A DNA stretch of 64,000 nucleotides, from the NCBI GenBank assembly GCA_003255025.1, contig QANY01007271.1:434001-498000 (forward strand), written 5' to 3'. Both the position numbers and the translations under genes were made by a program. Origin of the DNA: Datisca glomerata (lineage: Eukaryota; Streptophyta; Magnoliopsida; Cucurbitales; Datiscaceae). The stretch's first letter is position 1. Every line of letters starts with the position of its first letter. Below are positions 37,901 to 49,430 of this stretch, piece after piece. The notes under the pieces were generated by a model. That model was given only the letters and a program-made list of their open reading frames with translations. It did no database searches and was not told where the DNA came from.

Positions 37901-39237
37901 CAAAAATATGATCTTTATCAGTCTTTTGGTGTGTGGTGACAGTAGTGGGAATTGGGTAGAGCCAATTTTTACTAGGGCCTCTGTAAAGAACTCGACCTGA
38001 GTCCTTGTCCTGGATAAGGAAATAAGATTCATCAAATAAAAATATTCAATTATTATCTTTGCAGCACTTATAGACAGAAAATAGATTTAAAGTTAAAACA
38101 GGCACACAAAACAGCTCAGGCATAGGAAAAGAATGAGAATGAGTAGGTAAGAAACTAGAACCTGAGTGTGTAATCTGTAGGGTTTGGCCATTTCCTACTG
38201 CCACATTATCCTCTCCATTGTACTCAGAGGAAGAAAACATGTTGCTCAGTTCTGGGGTGAGATGTGAGTTGTATATGATATCTGTGAGCCAAACTTGGTC
38301 TTGACCAGTAGATTGGTTTACTATAGTCGTCATAGCTGCTAGTGTTGATGGTGGACTTCTCCCTTGAAATGAGAAATTCATGCGATGGTAACAATCAAGA
38401 GTCGTATGCCCTATTTTATGACATATTTGACATTGAGGTCTGCTTCCTTGAGGTCCAAGATTTTGATTTGAACCAAGACTAATTCCACCATTGAATGAGG
38501 TTTGAGTTGGGTGAGAGGGAGGAGCTCCAAGAATTGAATTAGGTTGCCTAGACAAATTGTTAAAGAAAGGTTTTCCTCTTCCATTGTTGAGCCTTCCTTG
38601 ACTGAATCTTCCCCCTCTAAATCCTGTAGAACCTCTGCCTCTATTATTTCCTTTGCTAAAATTTTGGCTTTGTGTTGTCAACAATGCAGTGGTAGGAAAG
38701 AGTCCTTCATGTTGCTTTTGTTGGGACTCAAGAAATTTCTTCTCTGCCTTGAGTAAAACATGGAGCTCTTCAAGAGTTAAAGGCTCTACCCTAATCTTTA
38801 TTGAGGTTCAAATAACATTATATTCTGTTAGGTGACCATTAAGTGTGAAGATCAACACATCCTCATCCTCAACCAAAATCGAGACAGCTGCTAACTTATC
38901 TTGGGATATCCATGGGTGAATCTGGGATTAATAGTTGTTGTTACCTCCCATTTACCGTCAATCACACACTGGCTAGGGCACGATAGAGATCCGTCAACAT
39001 AATCGAACATGGAATGGGCTTTCAAGATTGAGGTTATTTGGTATTTCAAAAGCATAAAATTTGAAGAGTCAAGATGGATTGAGATGAAATAATATTGGAG
39101 AGAAGGAAAATGGGAGAATGAATCTGAGAGTCGACACCATTGTTGACGGGAATATGAGTTTGAGCAGGAGCTTCGATCTGAGTCTAGGTTGGAGAATCAA
39201 TTTCAGAGGAGGCTGTTTCAGTTGGATTGTTGGCCAT
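34975..39237 (-). pseudogene. Copia gag-pol polyprotein, disrupted
   Basis: The minus-strand ATG at 39237 starts MANNPTETASSEID. Gag follows with PLTLEELHVLLKAEKKFL near 38790 and a CCHC knuckle, CQICHKIGHTTLDC, near 38400. The protease site, normally DTGA, reads DIIY near 38280, so its catalytic core is lost. Integrase (37572-36625 and upstream) keeps acidic residues in MDDMSRYTW, RPDEGGEYS and NGVVERKHR. Reverse transcriptase starts with VGCKWVYKFKYHPDGTIARH at 36430-36143 and continues [19 protein letters not shown], but the YVDD site is degraded near 35930. RNase H runs from about 35450 to 34990, with DRRSTTGYIIFLG and VARSSIEVEYKAL. Stops lie at several junctions (near 36480, 35900 and 35325). 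The polyprotein would have supplied all enzymes for copia replication. Confidence 0.9.
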
Positions 39238-39256
39238 ATGGACGTTTGTCCCTCAA

Positions 39257-39268
39257 GGTTTGATACCA
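39257..39268 (-). other. Primer-binding site (tRNA-Met type)
   Basis: The minus strand reads TGGTATCAAACC directly after the 5' LTR, two mismatches from the common plant initiator tRNA-Met site TGGTATCAGAGC. Confidence 0.8.
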
Positions 39269-39555
39269 TAAAGAAAATTGTAGAGATGTTGGAGATGGAC
39301 GAAGACAGGGAATTAAGAGAAGAATAAGGAAGCAGGTGTTCGAAGCAAGAAGGAAGAAAGAAAGAAGAGAGAGAAGCAAGAAAAGATAAATTCTAAATAA
39401 TGCAATTCATTGAAAGAGAAAAATGACACCCTAATTATATCGTTGGTAGAAAAGACTCACTATGATTAAAAGAGATAAAGCCAACTAAAAACTAACTAAA
39501 AGCAATCTGCTAAAACAACTAACCACTATTACATATATTTATAGTATTCTTAATA
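39269..39555 (-). repeat. Copia 5' LTR
   Basis: It is 287 bp long and matches 34664-34950 with 23 substitutions and no gaps. Its outer start has mutated from TGTTAAG to TATTAAG. It is followed on the plus strand by the target duplication ATTAT. Confidence 0.93.
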
Positions 39556-39560
39556 ATTAT

Positions 39561-39887
39561 GAGATGCTTGAATAGTTCCACATCACGTGTCACGTCATAC
39601 CGATGTTGCATACCATTGTTCGTAATGGTATACATTCTAATTTTTCGTAACTAGCAATAACTAATGTTATGATTGCATATTGGAAATTAGTAAAGAAATA
39701 AACGAGAGGAAGACTAAAGAGAATGTAGAGGACAATAAAGACAAATGACGACCAAATGTTCTTTGTGTCACTATTTTCCTTTCTATATTTCAATATGTGA
39801 AACTGAAGGATGGAACCACAACTCGCCACCATTTTCCCTCTTAATTTTAATATATATACACACACATAGTCTAAGTAATTAATTGAC

Positions 39888-39920
<33 letters not shown>

Positions 39921-42250
39921 TAGTCTAAGTAATTAGTTGACATATAAAGCTATAGATTAAAATGAAAATGATTTATAGTCCAAGTAATTAGTTGATATAT
40001 AAAGCATTTTTCCCTCTTATTCCTCGTATAGTCTTGTATTTAATTAAAAGATCAGTAATGTAGAATTCATTTTGCTTAATTAGAATTAATTGATTAGTAA
40101 AAAAACGTACGTCGTTGTGTGATGTTAACTACTAATTCAAGATATTGTGTAAAAAAAAAGTATTGTTAGTGTGTCTTTGAATAAGAAGGAAATTTCGAAC
40201 ACCTAACAATTTTCAATCATCATCTACACTTTTTGCTATAAATGAGACAGCAAGATTATGTGGGAATATTCTTAATCTTCATAAATTATAAATGCTTTAA
40301 ACTTTGAATCCTCTAAAATGATTTAACTTGTGTTTTTAAGAGCTTTATAGAACTTCCAAAACGAGCCTTAAAAAGTATATAAAATATGGTAGACTTTATC
40401 CAAATTTGGATTTCAGTTCAGAATAATGCATGATGAGAAGCAAGATTCTGCTGGTTTAGACATAATTGGAAACATCACATTCATTTAATAATGCTATTCC
40501 TTATGCTTGATTAAATATGGCCATTTTGGTTTTCTAGTTAAACACTTTTTGTTAAAAGAAAATTCCAAAATGGTGGGATCAGAAAAAAAAAAGCATCTTT
40601 TGAATAGATTAGATTACCTATTTGTCTTAAAGTAGTTAATTAATAATTAATTAACAAATAAGACAGACAATAAGACAACTATAGAATCTAATTACAAAAC
40701 AATTTTGGCGATATCCCTCGTTCGATTCTTCGTGCCCGGCCAAGAAAAATAATGGTGATAGGGTTAGCATGAAATTTGTTCTTCTAAAAAAGTCTACTTG
40801 TGAATGTTTGGCCTTACTTTAATTTAAAAATGTCATTAAAAACCAAATAACATGCAAATGTCTTTAAGAGATTATGATACAGGAGTGATTGGGAAGAGTG
40901 TGAACAAATTACACTGTATATTGTAAATGTGACATATGTAGGTTTTGAGTATATATCTGTCTAAAAATATAGGGTTTTCTTTTCTTTTTACTTTTTCCTT
41001 AAATTTGCTATTTTTCCCATATAAATAGATGTTTCAGCTGTCCCTTGCATCTCTTGTTAATATTATGTAAGTTATATAATAAATGAAATAATCTCCCTAC
41101 TAAAATTTAATTGCTTTCTATTTATGCGTATTGTGTATAAGCATGTTGCGTATAATAAACTATTCTTAACTACAGAGGTTTTGTGCCATAAGAAAACCAA
41201 TCCATGAAACACATAAACATAATAATACATTTGTCGCATGCTTATTTGATTCCAGTGAAAAGAGATTCCGTGAAATTTGATTTTGGTACTAGTTATTTGC
41301 TAAAAATCTCAAACGCATAAACATAAGAATCCTAGGCATTTGTTAGGAATCATAATACTAGTTATTTGCTATGAACTCAATCTCAAATATATAAACGTAA
41401 GAATACAATTATAATATGATTTCAGGTGATCCCACGAATTTGAACAAGATTGATTCTATTGAATGTTTGACTTGAGATTCCTAACAAATAGTGTGTATTG
41501 GAATTCTATATTTTTTATTTATTTAGAATGAATTATGAAAGGTCTACTATGACCTCAAAATCTTATAGTATAGAATGTAATAATACTCATTTTGCTTAAA
41601 AAGACATTTTAGTAATGTCAAATAATTTTATTTTAATTTATTGATTAATAAACACAAACAATCATTTTTATTCTAAATTATGTTTGATTTTAAATTTTAA
41701 TTTCTGATTATTTAACTCTTCATCCGATTTTTTTGAAAGACGATTTGGATTCTAAATGAAATTGGTCAAATATTCTTGTACATTATATCAACTCGGGCCT
41801 GATCAATTCCTATTCAGTTTAGGTTTTACTTGCTTGAATGTATGTTTTATTTTCCAAGGGTAGAGAAGAATAGAAACCTAGCTATCAATGATGAAAGCTT
41901 ATGTAGGAGTGACACGTATCTAATCAAGTTGGACCGTCCTAAAGCTCTAGATAGAATATGGAAGTAGAATGAACTGACGTATTTCATTGTAGGATATCAA
42001 AGTACAAACCTCAATGTTGATTGTTAAAGAGTGCGCAAAGTTTTCTTTTTTGCATCCGAGGCATCCGATGTAAGTGATTGTACACATTTTGATAAATCAG
42101 TTCAAATTTCAATCATATATACTTTTTGAGTATAGGATGTTTATTAATGAACCAAGCTATAACACCTTAATAATTCAATCCTCTTCATTACACTCTACAA
42201 ATATATTAGTTGTATAGTAACAAAAAGTGTAGATATTAACATAATTCTTA
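39561..42250. other. Intergenic AT-rich stretch
   Basis: No supported gene lies in about 2.7 kb. An ACTAGTTATTTGCTA word with flanking TCTCAAA(C/T)..ATAAAC.TAAGAAT occurs twice (about 41287-41330 and 41352-41405), an imperfect tandem duplication. A short segment near 40700-40735 resembles a tRNA B box but nothing around it supports a SINE. Confidence 0.45.
39850..40005. repeat. Three-unit tandem repeat with TA/CA microsatellite
   Basis: The word TAGTCTAAGTAATTA(A/G)TTGACATATA occurs near 39867 and 39921, and a third variant (TAGTCCAAGTAATTAGTTGATATATA) near 39976. A (TA)n(CA)n run separates the first two units. This is expansion seeded by the microsatellite. Confidence 0.85.
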
Positions 42251-42289
42251 CTGTTAAACAAAGTTTATCAAGAAGAGTATTTATTCATT

Positions 42290-42430
42290 ATCGATGGATA
42301 ACCAACAATCATCTATTTTCATAGATCAAAGTACGTTTTCGTTTTCATTCTCTCAGTGATTGAGTCTGATTCATACGGATCTAATTTTTAGTTCACCAAA
42401 AATCTATATTGTATTTGGTTAAGTATTCTT
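42290..42430 (+). repeat. Possible degenerate 5' LTR of the second copia element
   Basis: The stretch ATAACCAACAATCAT, TTTTCATAGATCAA and CTCTCAGTGATT is alignable with 48282-48345 inside the 3' LTR at 47942-48409. I judge it roughly three-quarters identical over about 65 bp. It lies on the expected 5' side of the copia coding region. No TG start, primer site or target duplication can be seen, so it could instead be a separate LTR fragment. Confidence 0.4.
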
Positions 42431-42505
42431 TTTGCTTTTGCATAAATTGCATTCTTCTGGATTTATATCAAATTTCTTATTTTTTGGAAATTTTGTGATG
42501 ATTCC

Positions 42506-42582
42506 ATTTGATGACTTGTGGGTTCGGCGGAATAGTAATTTTGATTTGATGACTTGTGGGTTTGGCAGAATAGTAATTTCGT
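42506..42582. repeat. Two-copy 37-bp direct repeat
   Basis: TTTGATGACTTGTGGGTT(C/T)GGC(G/A)GAATAGTAATTT occurs twice back to back with two or three differences. It is non-coding. Confidence 0.9.
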
Positions 42583-42639
42583 TTTAATGTTCGGTTAGGA
42601 TTAAAAATCTAAAGGAATTAAGTATTATAACATGTGGTA

Positions 42640-43025
42640 AATGAATGATTATTTAAAATTAAAAAAAAAGATACGAAGAATGCCATGGCAGTCGCCGTGG
42701 GCAGGAAGAAAACTGTAACTGGTGAATAGTGCCGCCTGGAATCGACGCCATGTATGGTCGTCAAATGCGAGCAGTTTCATTGAAAAGGAAAACTGCCGCC
42801 TAAGAATTGAAGAAGATAAGGGAGAAAGGGATATAATTCCCTGTATTTTCGTACCATACAGGATAGGGAAGTTATTCCTTATTTTGCAGTACCGTACAGG
42901 ATTAGTCAATTATTCCTGCTTACAGGGTAAATTATTCCCTGGTATTTTCGGTACCAGGAAAAGGGCTAATCCCATACATGACGGGTACGGTATTGTAGCA
43001 CCGTTACAATTAAAAAATAATTAAA
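42640..43025. repeat. Possible small insertion with CCCTG.ATTTTCGGTACC repeats
   Basis: The words TTCCCTGTATTTTCGTACCATACAGGAT, TTCCTTATTTTGCAGTACCGTACAGGAT and TTCCCTGGTATTTTCGGTACCAGGA follow one another at about 42837-42960. They are three diverged copies of one unit. Composition is less AT-rich than the flanks. It may be a small non-autonomous transposon, but no terminal inverted repeats were confirmed. The open frames across it are not supported. Confidence 0.4.
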
Positions 43026-43544
43026 TTGTTTAAATTGATTCAATTTAATTAGGCATTTTTGTTTCAAACAAATTCAAATTTTGTTACTTTTATTTCTTTA
43101 GGATGTTTGACATTCTAAAATAAATTGATTGAACCAACGTGTTACCAAACTAATCTTTTTTGTGGAGATTAACTTATTTTAAATATTCAGATGGTTGTAT
43201 GAATGTAGTTCATACGGATATTGACCGGCCTAAAGGAAGGTCAATATTTGGCCAATTTACATACATACTTGTGGTAATAAATATGTGACAATTATAAGGT
43301 GTTTCATGTGAACGATAAATCAGTCCAAAAATAGACTTATTATTTGACCGGATTTATTGTCAGTGTTTGATTACTACACCAAGTGTATCACTTACAAGTT
43401 TTTATCTTTGTCCAAAGAATAGATATTAATATTGTGTTAGGTATCTTATGATGAGGCCCACCAATATTTGAATTTGTTGATTGTTTAATATGGGTTATTA
43501 TGTGAACATGTTGTTCTGCTTGTTTCGTTCTCTATTCGGATAAT

Positions 43545-46500
43545 GCATCTGCTTCTACTATATCTACCAATATTAATTCAATCTCCATGCTAAATGGGAC
43601 AAGCTTCAAGGATTGGAAAGAGAACGTAATGATCGTTCTCGGCTGCATGGATCTAGACCTTGTGTTGAGGGTTGAACGACTTGCTGTTCTTACGGATAAA
43701 AGTTTGTTGAGGCTAAATGAGGATTTGAGAAGTGGGATCGTTCAAATCGCATGAGTCTCATGATCAATAAGCGTGGAATTCCAGAACCATTCAGGGGTGC
43801 TGTGTCTGAAAATATTACTACGCCCAAAGAATTTCTTAAGGAAATGGAAAAACGTTTTGCTAAATATGATAAGGCTGAAACAGATATGCTTTTGGCAAAC
43901 TTGATTTCAATGAAATATAAAGAAACATGAAATATAAGTGAGTACATCATGGAGGTGTCTCATCTTGCTTCTAAACTAAATGCATTAAAGCTAGTGTTGT
44001 CCGAAGATTTACTCATGTATTTAGTTTTGATTTCGCATCATTCACAATTCAATCAATTTAAGGTCAGTTATAACTATCAAAAGGATAAATGGTCTCTGAA
44101 TGAGCTCATTTCTCACTGTGTGTAAGAGAAAGAAAGGGTGAAGAGAAAAGATTGAAAGTGCTCACTTGGCACCTTTAAAGACAAGAACAAAAAAATGAAA
44201 AGGGATAAGGAAGCTGCAAGTGGTCGAGCTAAAAAAAACAATAAAAGAAACAAGGTGAAGAATCTGGCTGTTACTTTTGCAAGAATACTGGACATATGAA
44301 GAGGGATTGTACCAAATATCACGCTTAGCGTGCAAAGAAAGGTACACTTCTCACTCTAGTTTATTTTGAGGTTAATTTAGCTTCAGTGCCAAGAAACACT
44401 TAGTGGATGGATTCTTGTGCTATTACTCACATAAGTGTCTCAATACAAGGTTGTCTGAGCTGTCGAAAGCCAAACAATGCTGAAAGATTCATTTATATAG
44501 GGTAATGGCAAATCAGTAGAGGTTGAGGCTATATGGATTTTGAGGTTATTATTAAAGACTGGATATTATTTAGATTTGAAAGAGATTTACGTTGTACCAT
44601 TGTTTAGATGGAATTTAGTTTCTATTTTTCCTTTGGACAAATTTGGTTATTACTGTTCATTTGGAAATGGTCCGTTTAATCTATCTTTGAATTCAAATAT
44701 TATTTGTACTGGCACTTTATCTTTATATGATGACCTATATTTTCTTGATATAGTTGCCTCATTTAATGAGACCTTGCATGTGAATTCACATGGCATAAAA
44801 CGCATATTAACCAATAAGAATTCCGTTTCATTATGGCACAAGCACTTAGGTTATATTTCTAAAAGTAGAATTGATAAGCTTGTGTCTGATGGGATTCTTG
44901 ATTCCCTTGATTACATAGACTTTGAGGTTTGTGTTGATTGTATAAAGGAAAAACAGACAAACACAAAAAGATTTGGTTCCAACAGAGCTTCGAATGTCTT
45001 AGAACTAATTCACACAGATATTTGTGAACAATTTCCTACGGCTTCTTGGAATGGTCAATAATATTTCATTTATTTCATAGATGATTACTCGCGTTATGGC
45101 TACCTGTATCTAATTCATGAGAAGTCTCAGTCATTGGACGTGTTCAAAGCTTACAAAGTTGAGGTTAAAAGCCAATTCAAAGAAAGAATTAAAAGTGTCA
45201 ACTCTGACCGTGGTGGTGAGTACTATGACATATATGACGGATCAAGTGAACAACGTCCAGGGTCATTTGCTAAATTCCTACAGGAGTGTGGAATAGTTCC
45301 ACAGTACACAATGTCAGGATCTCCTAGCATGACTGGTGTAGCTGAGAGACAAAACATGACAGCCTTTAAAGACATGATTATGAGTATGATTTCTAACTCT
45401 ACGTTGTCAGAATCTCTTTGGGAGAAACATTAAAGACTGAGCTTATATTCACAATAGAGTGCCAACTAAGGCGACAACCAAAACCCCTTATGATTTTTGG
45501 ACGGGTAAGAAACCTAGTTTGAAGCATTTTCATATTTAAGGATATCCAGCTGAGGCAATGACTTATAGGCCAAATGAAAAAAAACTAGATAGTGAGATCA
45601 AGGGGTTACAAGTTTTATAATCCCACAAGCAGATCAATTTTTGAAACGGGAACTACAACATTCTTTGAGGATATTGAGTTTAGGGGAAGAAATAAGGTTA
45701 GAGACTATGTCTTTGAAGAGGAATCTATTACTATTCTCATAAATTTTTTTGACAATGTTCAGGCTTCAACTCCTAACAATGATTAAACAGCAAGTCCAGA
45801 ACTTCAAGACGATGTAGAAGTTCTCCCCACACAAAATAAAAAAATTATTCCTAGAGATCAAACTCAACAAACTCAAGAGCAAATGTCATTAAGAATATTC
45901 ACGAGAGAGAGGAGAAAGGCAATTTCAGATGGCTTTGTAGTATTTCTCCAGTAACATGAAGCTCACATTGGAGTGATGAAAGATGATCAAATCAACACCC
46001 ATCAAGCCATGAAAAGTTCTAACTTTCAAACATGGATCAATGCCATGAATGAAGAGTTTAAGTCTATGAGAGACAATGGCGTTTTAGATCTCGTTCCATT
46101 TTCTGAAAGTGCGAAGCTCATTGGATGCAAATGGATATTTAAAATTAAGAGGGATTCAAAGGATAATGTGGAGAGATATAAGGCTCGTCTTTTTGTAAAG
46201 GGCTTTACTCAAAAGGAATCTATTGATTTCAAATAGACTTTCTCTCCAGTTTCAATGAAAGACTCTTTTAGGACTATTATGGCACTAGTGCACATTTTAA
46301 TCCTGAGTTTTATTAGATTGATGTAAAGACAACGTTTCTCAATGGCGACATTGATAAAATAATTTATATGGTGCAATCAGAAAATTTTGTATCAAGAGAC
46401 CCAAAGAAGTTGGTTTGTAAATTAAAGAAATCCATATATGGGCTTAAGCAAGCTTCCCGTCAATGATATCACAAATTTCATCAAGTAATAATCTCATTTG

Positions 46501-47545
46501 GTTTTAAGATGAATGCAGTTGATGATTGTGTATACCACAAGTTCATTGGAGTAAATATATCTTTACAGTACTATATGTCGATGACATACTGCTTGCTAGT
46601 AACGATATAGGCATATTGCATGAAACTGAGAGATTTCTATTAAAAAAATTGAAATGAAAGAATTTGGTGCCGCTTTTTTTGTATTAGGCATTAAAATACA
46701 TCGAGATCGCTCTCGTGGTATACTTGAGTTATCATAAAAGAGCTATATTGAGAAAATACTTAAGAGATTTGGCATGAAGGACTGTAAACCAGGTGACATC
46801 CTTGTTGCTAAGAGAGATAAGTTCAGTCTCAATCAATGCCCCAAAAGTGACCTTGAAGTTACAGAAATGTAGAAAATTCCCTGTGCATTAGCTATGGGAA
46901 GTCTAATGTATGCAGAAAATTCCCTGTACACGTCTGGATATAGCATACATTATTGTGATGCTAGACAGATATTTAAGTAATTTTGGATGGATCATTGGAG
47001 AGTAAGCAAACGTGTTATGTTGTATTTACAAAGAACAAATGATTACATGCTCACATATAGAAGATTAGACCAACTGGAGATAGTTGGATATTCTGATTCT
47101 GATTTTGCTAGATGCTAAGACAATCGAAGATCCACATCGGGCTATATCTACTTGCTAGCTGGAGGATCTATTTCCTTGAAGAATGCTAACCAGACACTTA
47201 TAGCTTCCTCCACCATGGCAGCTGAGCTTATAGCGTGTTATGGGACATTAAACCATGGAATATGACTACAAAACTTTGTCACAACACTATGAAATTTAGA
47301 AGGAATTCAAAGACCATTAAGATTGTTTTTGTGTTAATACGTCCATTGTGCTTTATTCAAACAACAATAGGAGCTCGTTGAAGTCAAAGTATATAGAGAT
47401 TAAGTTCGTAGTTGTTAAAGAAATAGAGCATATAGGTACGGACTCTATGATTGCGGATCCACTTACTAAAGGACTTCCACCCAAGGTCTTTCATGAGCAC
47501 ACTACTCACATGTGTGTCATGTTATTTGATGATATGCTAGTTTAG
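43545..47545 (+). pseudogene. Second Ty1-copia gag-pol, disrupted
   Basis: Gag (UBN2 type) starts near 43560 with LNGTSFKDWKENVMIVLGCM and EYIMEVSHLASKLNAL. A CCHC zinc knuckle, CYFCKNTGHMKRDC, is at 44269-44310. The protease site reads MDSCAITH near 44405, with Cys where Gly is normal. The frame at 44540-45061 is the pre-integrase region (LWHKHLGYISKSRIDKLVSD). Integrase continues to 45433, with FIDDYSRYGYLY, NSDRGGEY and TGVAERQN. Reverse transcriptase has KLIGCKWIFKIKRDSKDNVE near 46110 and keeps YVDDILLA at 46574-46597. RNase H is near 47090-47240 (DNRRSTSGYIYLLAGGS, STMAAELIAC). Stops and frameshifts occur between blocks, for example at 45061, 45433, 46236 and 46735. It is on the opposite strand to the copia copy at 34.7-39.6 kb and belongs to a different lineage. 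Confidence 0.9.
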
Positions 47546-47941
47546 TGGGAGTTTGTAATTAAATGCTATTTCATTTTGGACACATTTTGTGTTTTATGGA
47601 TATTTTTTTGCAAAAATAGAGAATTCAGTTAAGCTTTTCACTTTGATCTGGTTTAATATGATCTCACTAAAGAATAACGGTGGACCAGTTAGAAATAGAC
47701 ATGTTTAGATCACATTACATGTAATTTTCACGCTACACATCCATACTTGATCTATGTCATTGATATACGTGATCATTGATGAATTTAGTTACGATGCATG
47801 TTATGAAGATCGCTTTAATCCTATATTGATATAATTAATGGATGAGATTGTTTGAAAATGTTTGCTCATGTTTGCAAAGGTTTTGAGCAAATAAAGTCAT
47901 GCACATTTTGGAAGGTAACATATGTGGTCCAAGTGGGAGAT
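47546..47941 (+). other. Copia 3' untranslated region and polypurine tract
   Basis: It is non-coding between the end of RNase H and the LTR. AAGTGGGAGAT at 47931-47941 directly precedes the TG of the LTR and is the polypurine tract. A similar AGTGGGAGTTTG lies at about 47546-47557. Confidence 0.7.
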
Positions 47942-48409
47942 TGTTGGAAAATAATTAAACATATGGGCCTACATATGTAATTGAATGTGTGTTGAAGGCT
48001 ATCATAAAGTTCAGTCCATTTAAAGTGATATTATCAATGTTTAATGTCATTGGGCTTAGAGCATTTATATGGTATGAACTTATTATGAATAGAGACGTAA
48101 TTTTATATTTTTAATTTTATGAAGAGCTAAAATAGAAATATAGAAATATAGAAATATATATATAGGTTATGGTTCATGATTCAAGAGATACAATTATTAT
48201 TATTATTCTCCCTGACATCTCACCATCATTGAGAATACAAAGATTCTTTTCTAAGGAAAACCTCATTGAATTAGAAGATCAATAACCAACAATCATTTAT
48301 TTCCATGGATCAATTTAGGCTTCCGTTTCCAATTTCCTAGTGATTTGACAAGGAGGATCTTGGTTAAATTAAGTTTTCTTTGAATTTTAGCTTTAATGAT
48401 TTTCTAACA
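47942..48409 (+). repeat. Copia 3' LTR
   Basis: The 468-bp LTR starts TGTTGGAAAAT and ends ATTTTCTAACA, so its outer 11 bp are near-perfect inverted ends. Inside are a short GAAATATA repeat near 48135-48160 and a CACCATCATTGAGAATACA segment. It is followed by TAATT, the probable target copy, but no matching copy was found on the 5' side. Confidence 0.85.
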
Positions 48410-48528
48410 TAATTAGTTGTGTTTAATCTAGTAATTAAGATAATCTTTTTTTTAATCAAATTATCAAAATGAGTATTACTTCAGCAGCGTTGTCATTCAC
48501 AATAATATATGGGATGAGTAATAATTCC

Positions 48529-49430
48529 TGTAAAGGAAAAAAATTCACGATTGTTGAGAATTGATTGTGAATTCCCTACATCATAATATGAAAATATAGA
48601 GAATAATTTAGAGAGAGAATGAGAGAATAAAAACACTATGATTTATGTGAAAAACCCTTAAATGGAAGAAAATCTACGAGGAGATTTTGATCAAATTTCA
48701 TTATAGAGAAATGGTTTACAAGGCTAATACAAGGTGCATAATCAACTTGTTTCTCATGGGTGTTGATGGACATTGTGTTCCTTGTTGGAGTTACATCTTG
48801 CCTTGATTTATTGGAATTTAATCAATTACAGAGAATATGATACAGTTTATCTAATTCTATCTAAAAATAGGATCAACAGAATATTCTCTGAGATCTAACT
48901 TATCAGCATTAACAGCTTAGTAAATCTTGACCTTTTGACCAATCCAATGGTCTTGATTATGTTTTCTTTGGATTTCCACGTCAGTAATCCATGTACTTTT
49001 GTCAGATTGGTCTATTCTTCATAACCGCCTAGTTGATCCTACGATTCTCGCTCTATCTTCTCCTCGATAGAGTTTTCAGTCTAGATCTTGTCACGTGTCA
49101 TATGAAATTTTACCTATACATCTTGCTTATCAATATTAACAACTTTTTGAATTTGAATCATTCGGCGTAGTGTGGCGAATCTGATGAGTCTAGTGATTGC
49201 TACCAGATTTACACGGTGATGATTCCCTCGATTGGTTTTTCTGGCATTCATGACTCCCTATGTGACTTTTATATTTCAGCTATCTTAGTTAGACGAGTAG
49301 CTCCAGATTAGTTTCTTCAAATTTGTCAACATGGGAAATTTAACTATTCCCATAATACTTATGTGGTATTTGCTTTAATTATTTTTCTTATCTGTTGATG
49401 TGACTGAACCCTGAGAATTATTCCTGTTCA
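48529..49430 (-). repeat. LARD-like element, 3' LTR
   Basis: The plus strand starts TGTAAAGGAAAAAAATTCACG and ends ATTCCTGTTCA. It aligns along its length with 53223-54118, sharing TGAAAATATAGAGAATAATTT, GCTTGTTTCTCATGGGTGTT-like and CTGATTGGTCTATTCTTCATAA-like words. The TATA region seen in the other copy is degraded here. Confidence 0.85.

Larger units (their letters stand above)
34664..39555 (-). mobile_element. Complete Ty1-copia retrotransposon with target duplication
   Basis: The element is 4892 bp long with two 287-bp LTRs at its ends. A perfect 5-bp target duplication, ATTAT, lies at 34659-34663 and 39556-39560. Read on the minus strand the order is 5' LTR, primer site, gag, protease, integrase, reverse transcriptase, RNase H, polypurine tract, 3' LTR, as expected for Ty1-copia. 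The LTRs differ at 23 of 287 positions by hand count with no gaps, so the insertion is old. The coding part is broken, so the element is not autonomous now. Confidence 0.95.

Noticed and set aside
40690..40740. A tRNA B-box-like word suggesting a SINE or tRNA gene
   Set aside because: No A box, cloverleaf or poly-A/T tail could be found around it.
42722..43024. A 100-codon forward open frame
   Set aside because: It spans the three diverged CCCTG...GGTACC units, has no domain and lies within a probable insertion.
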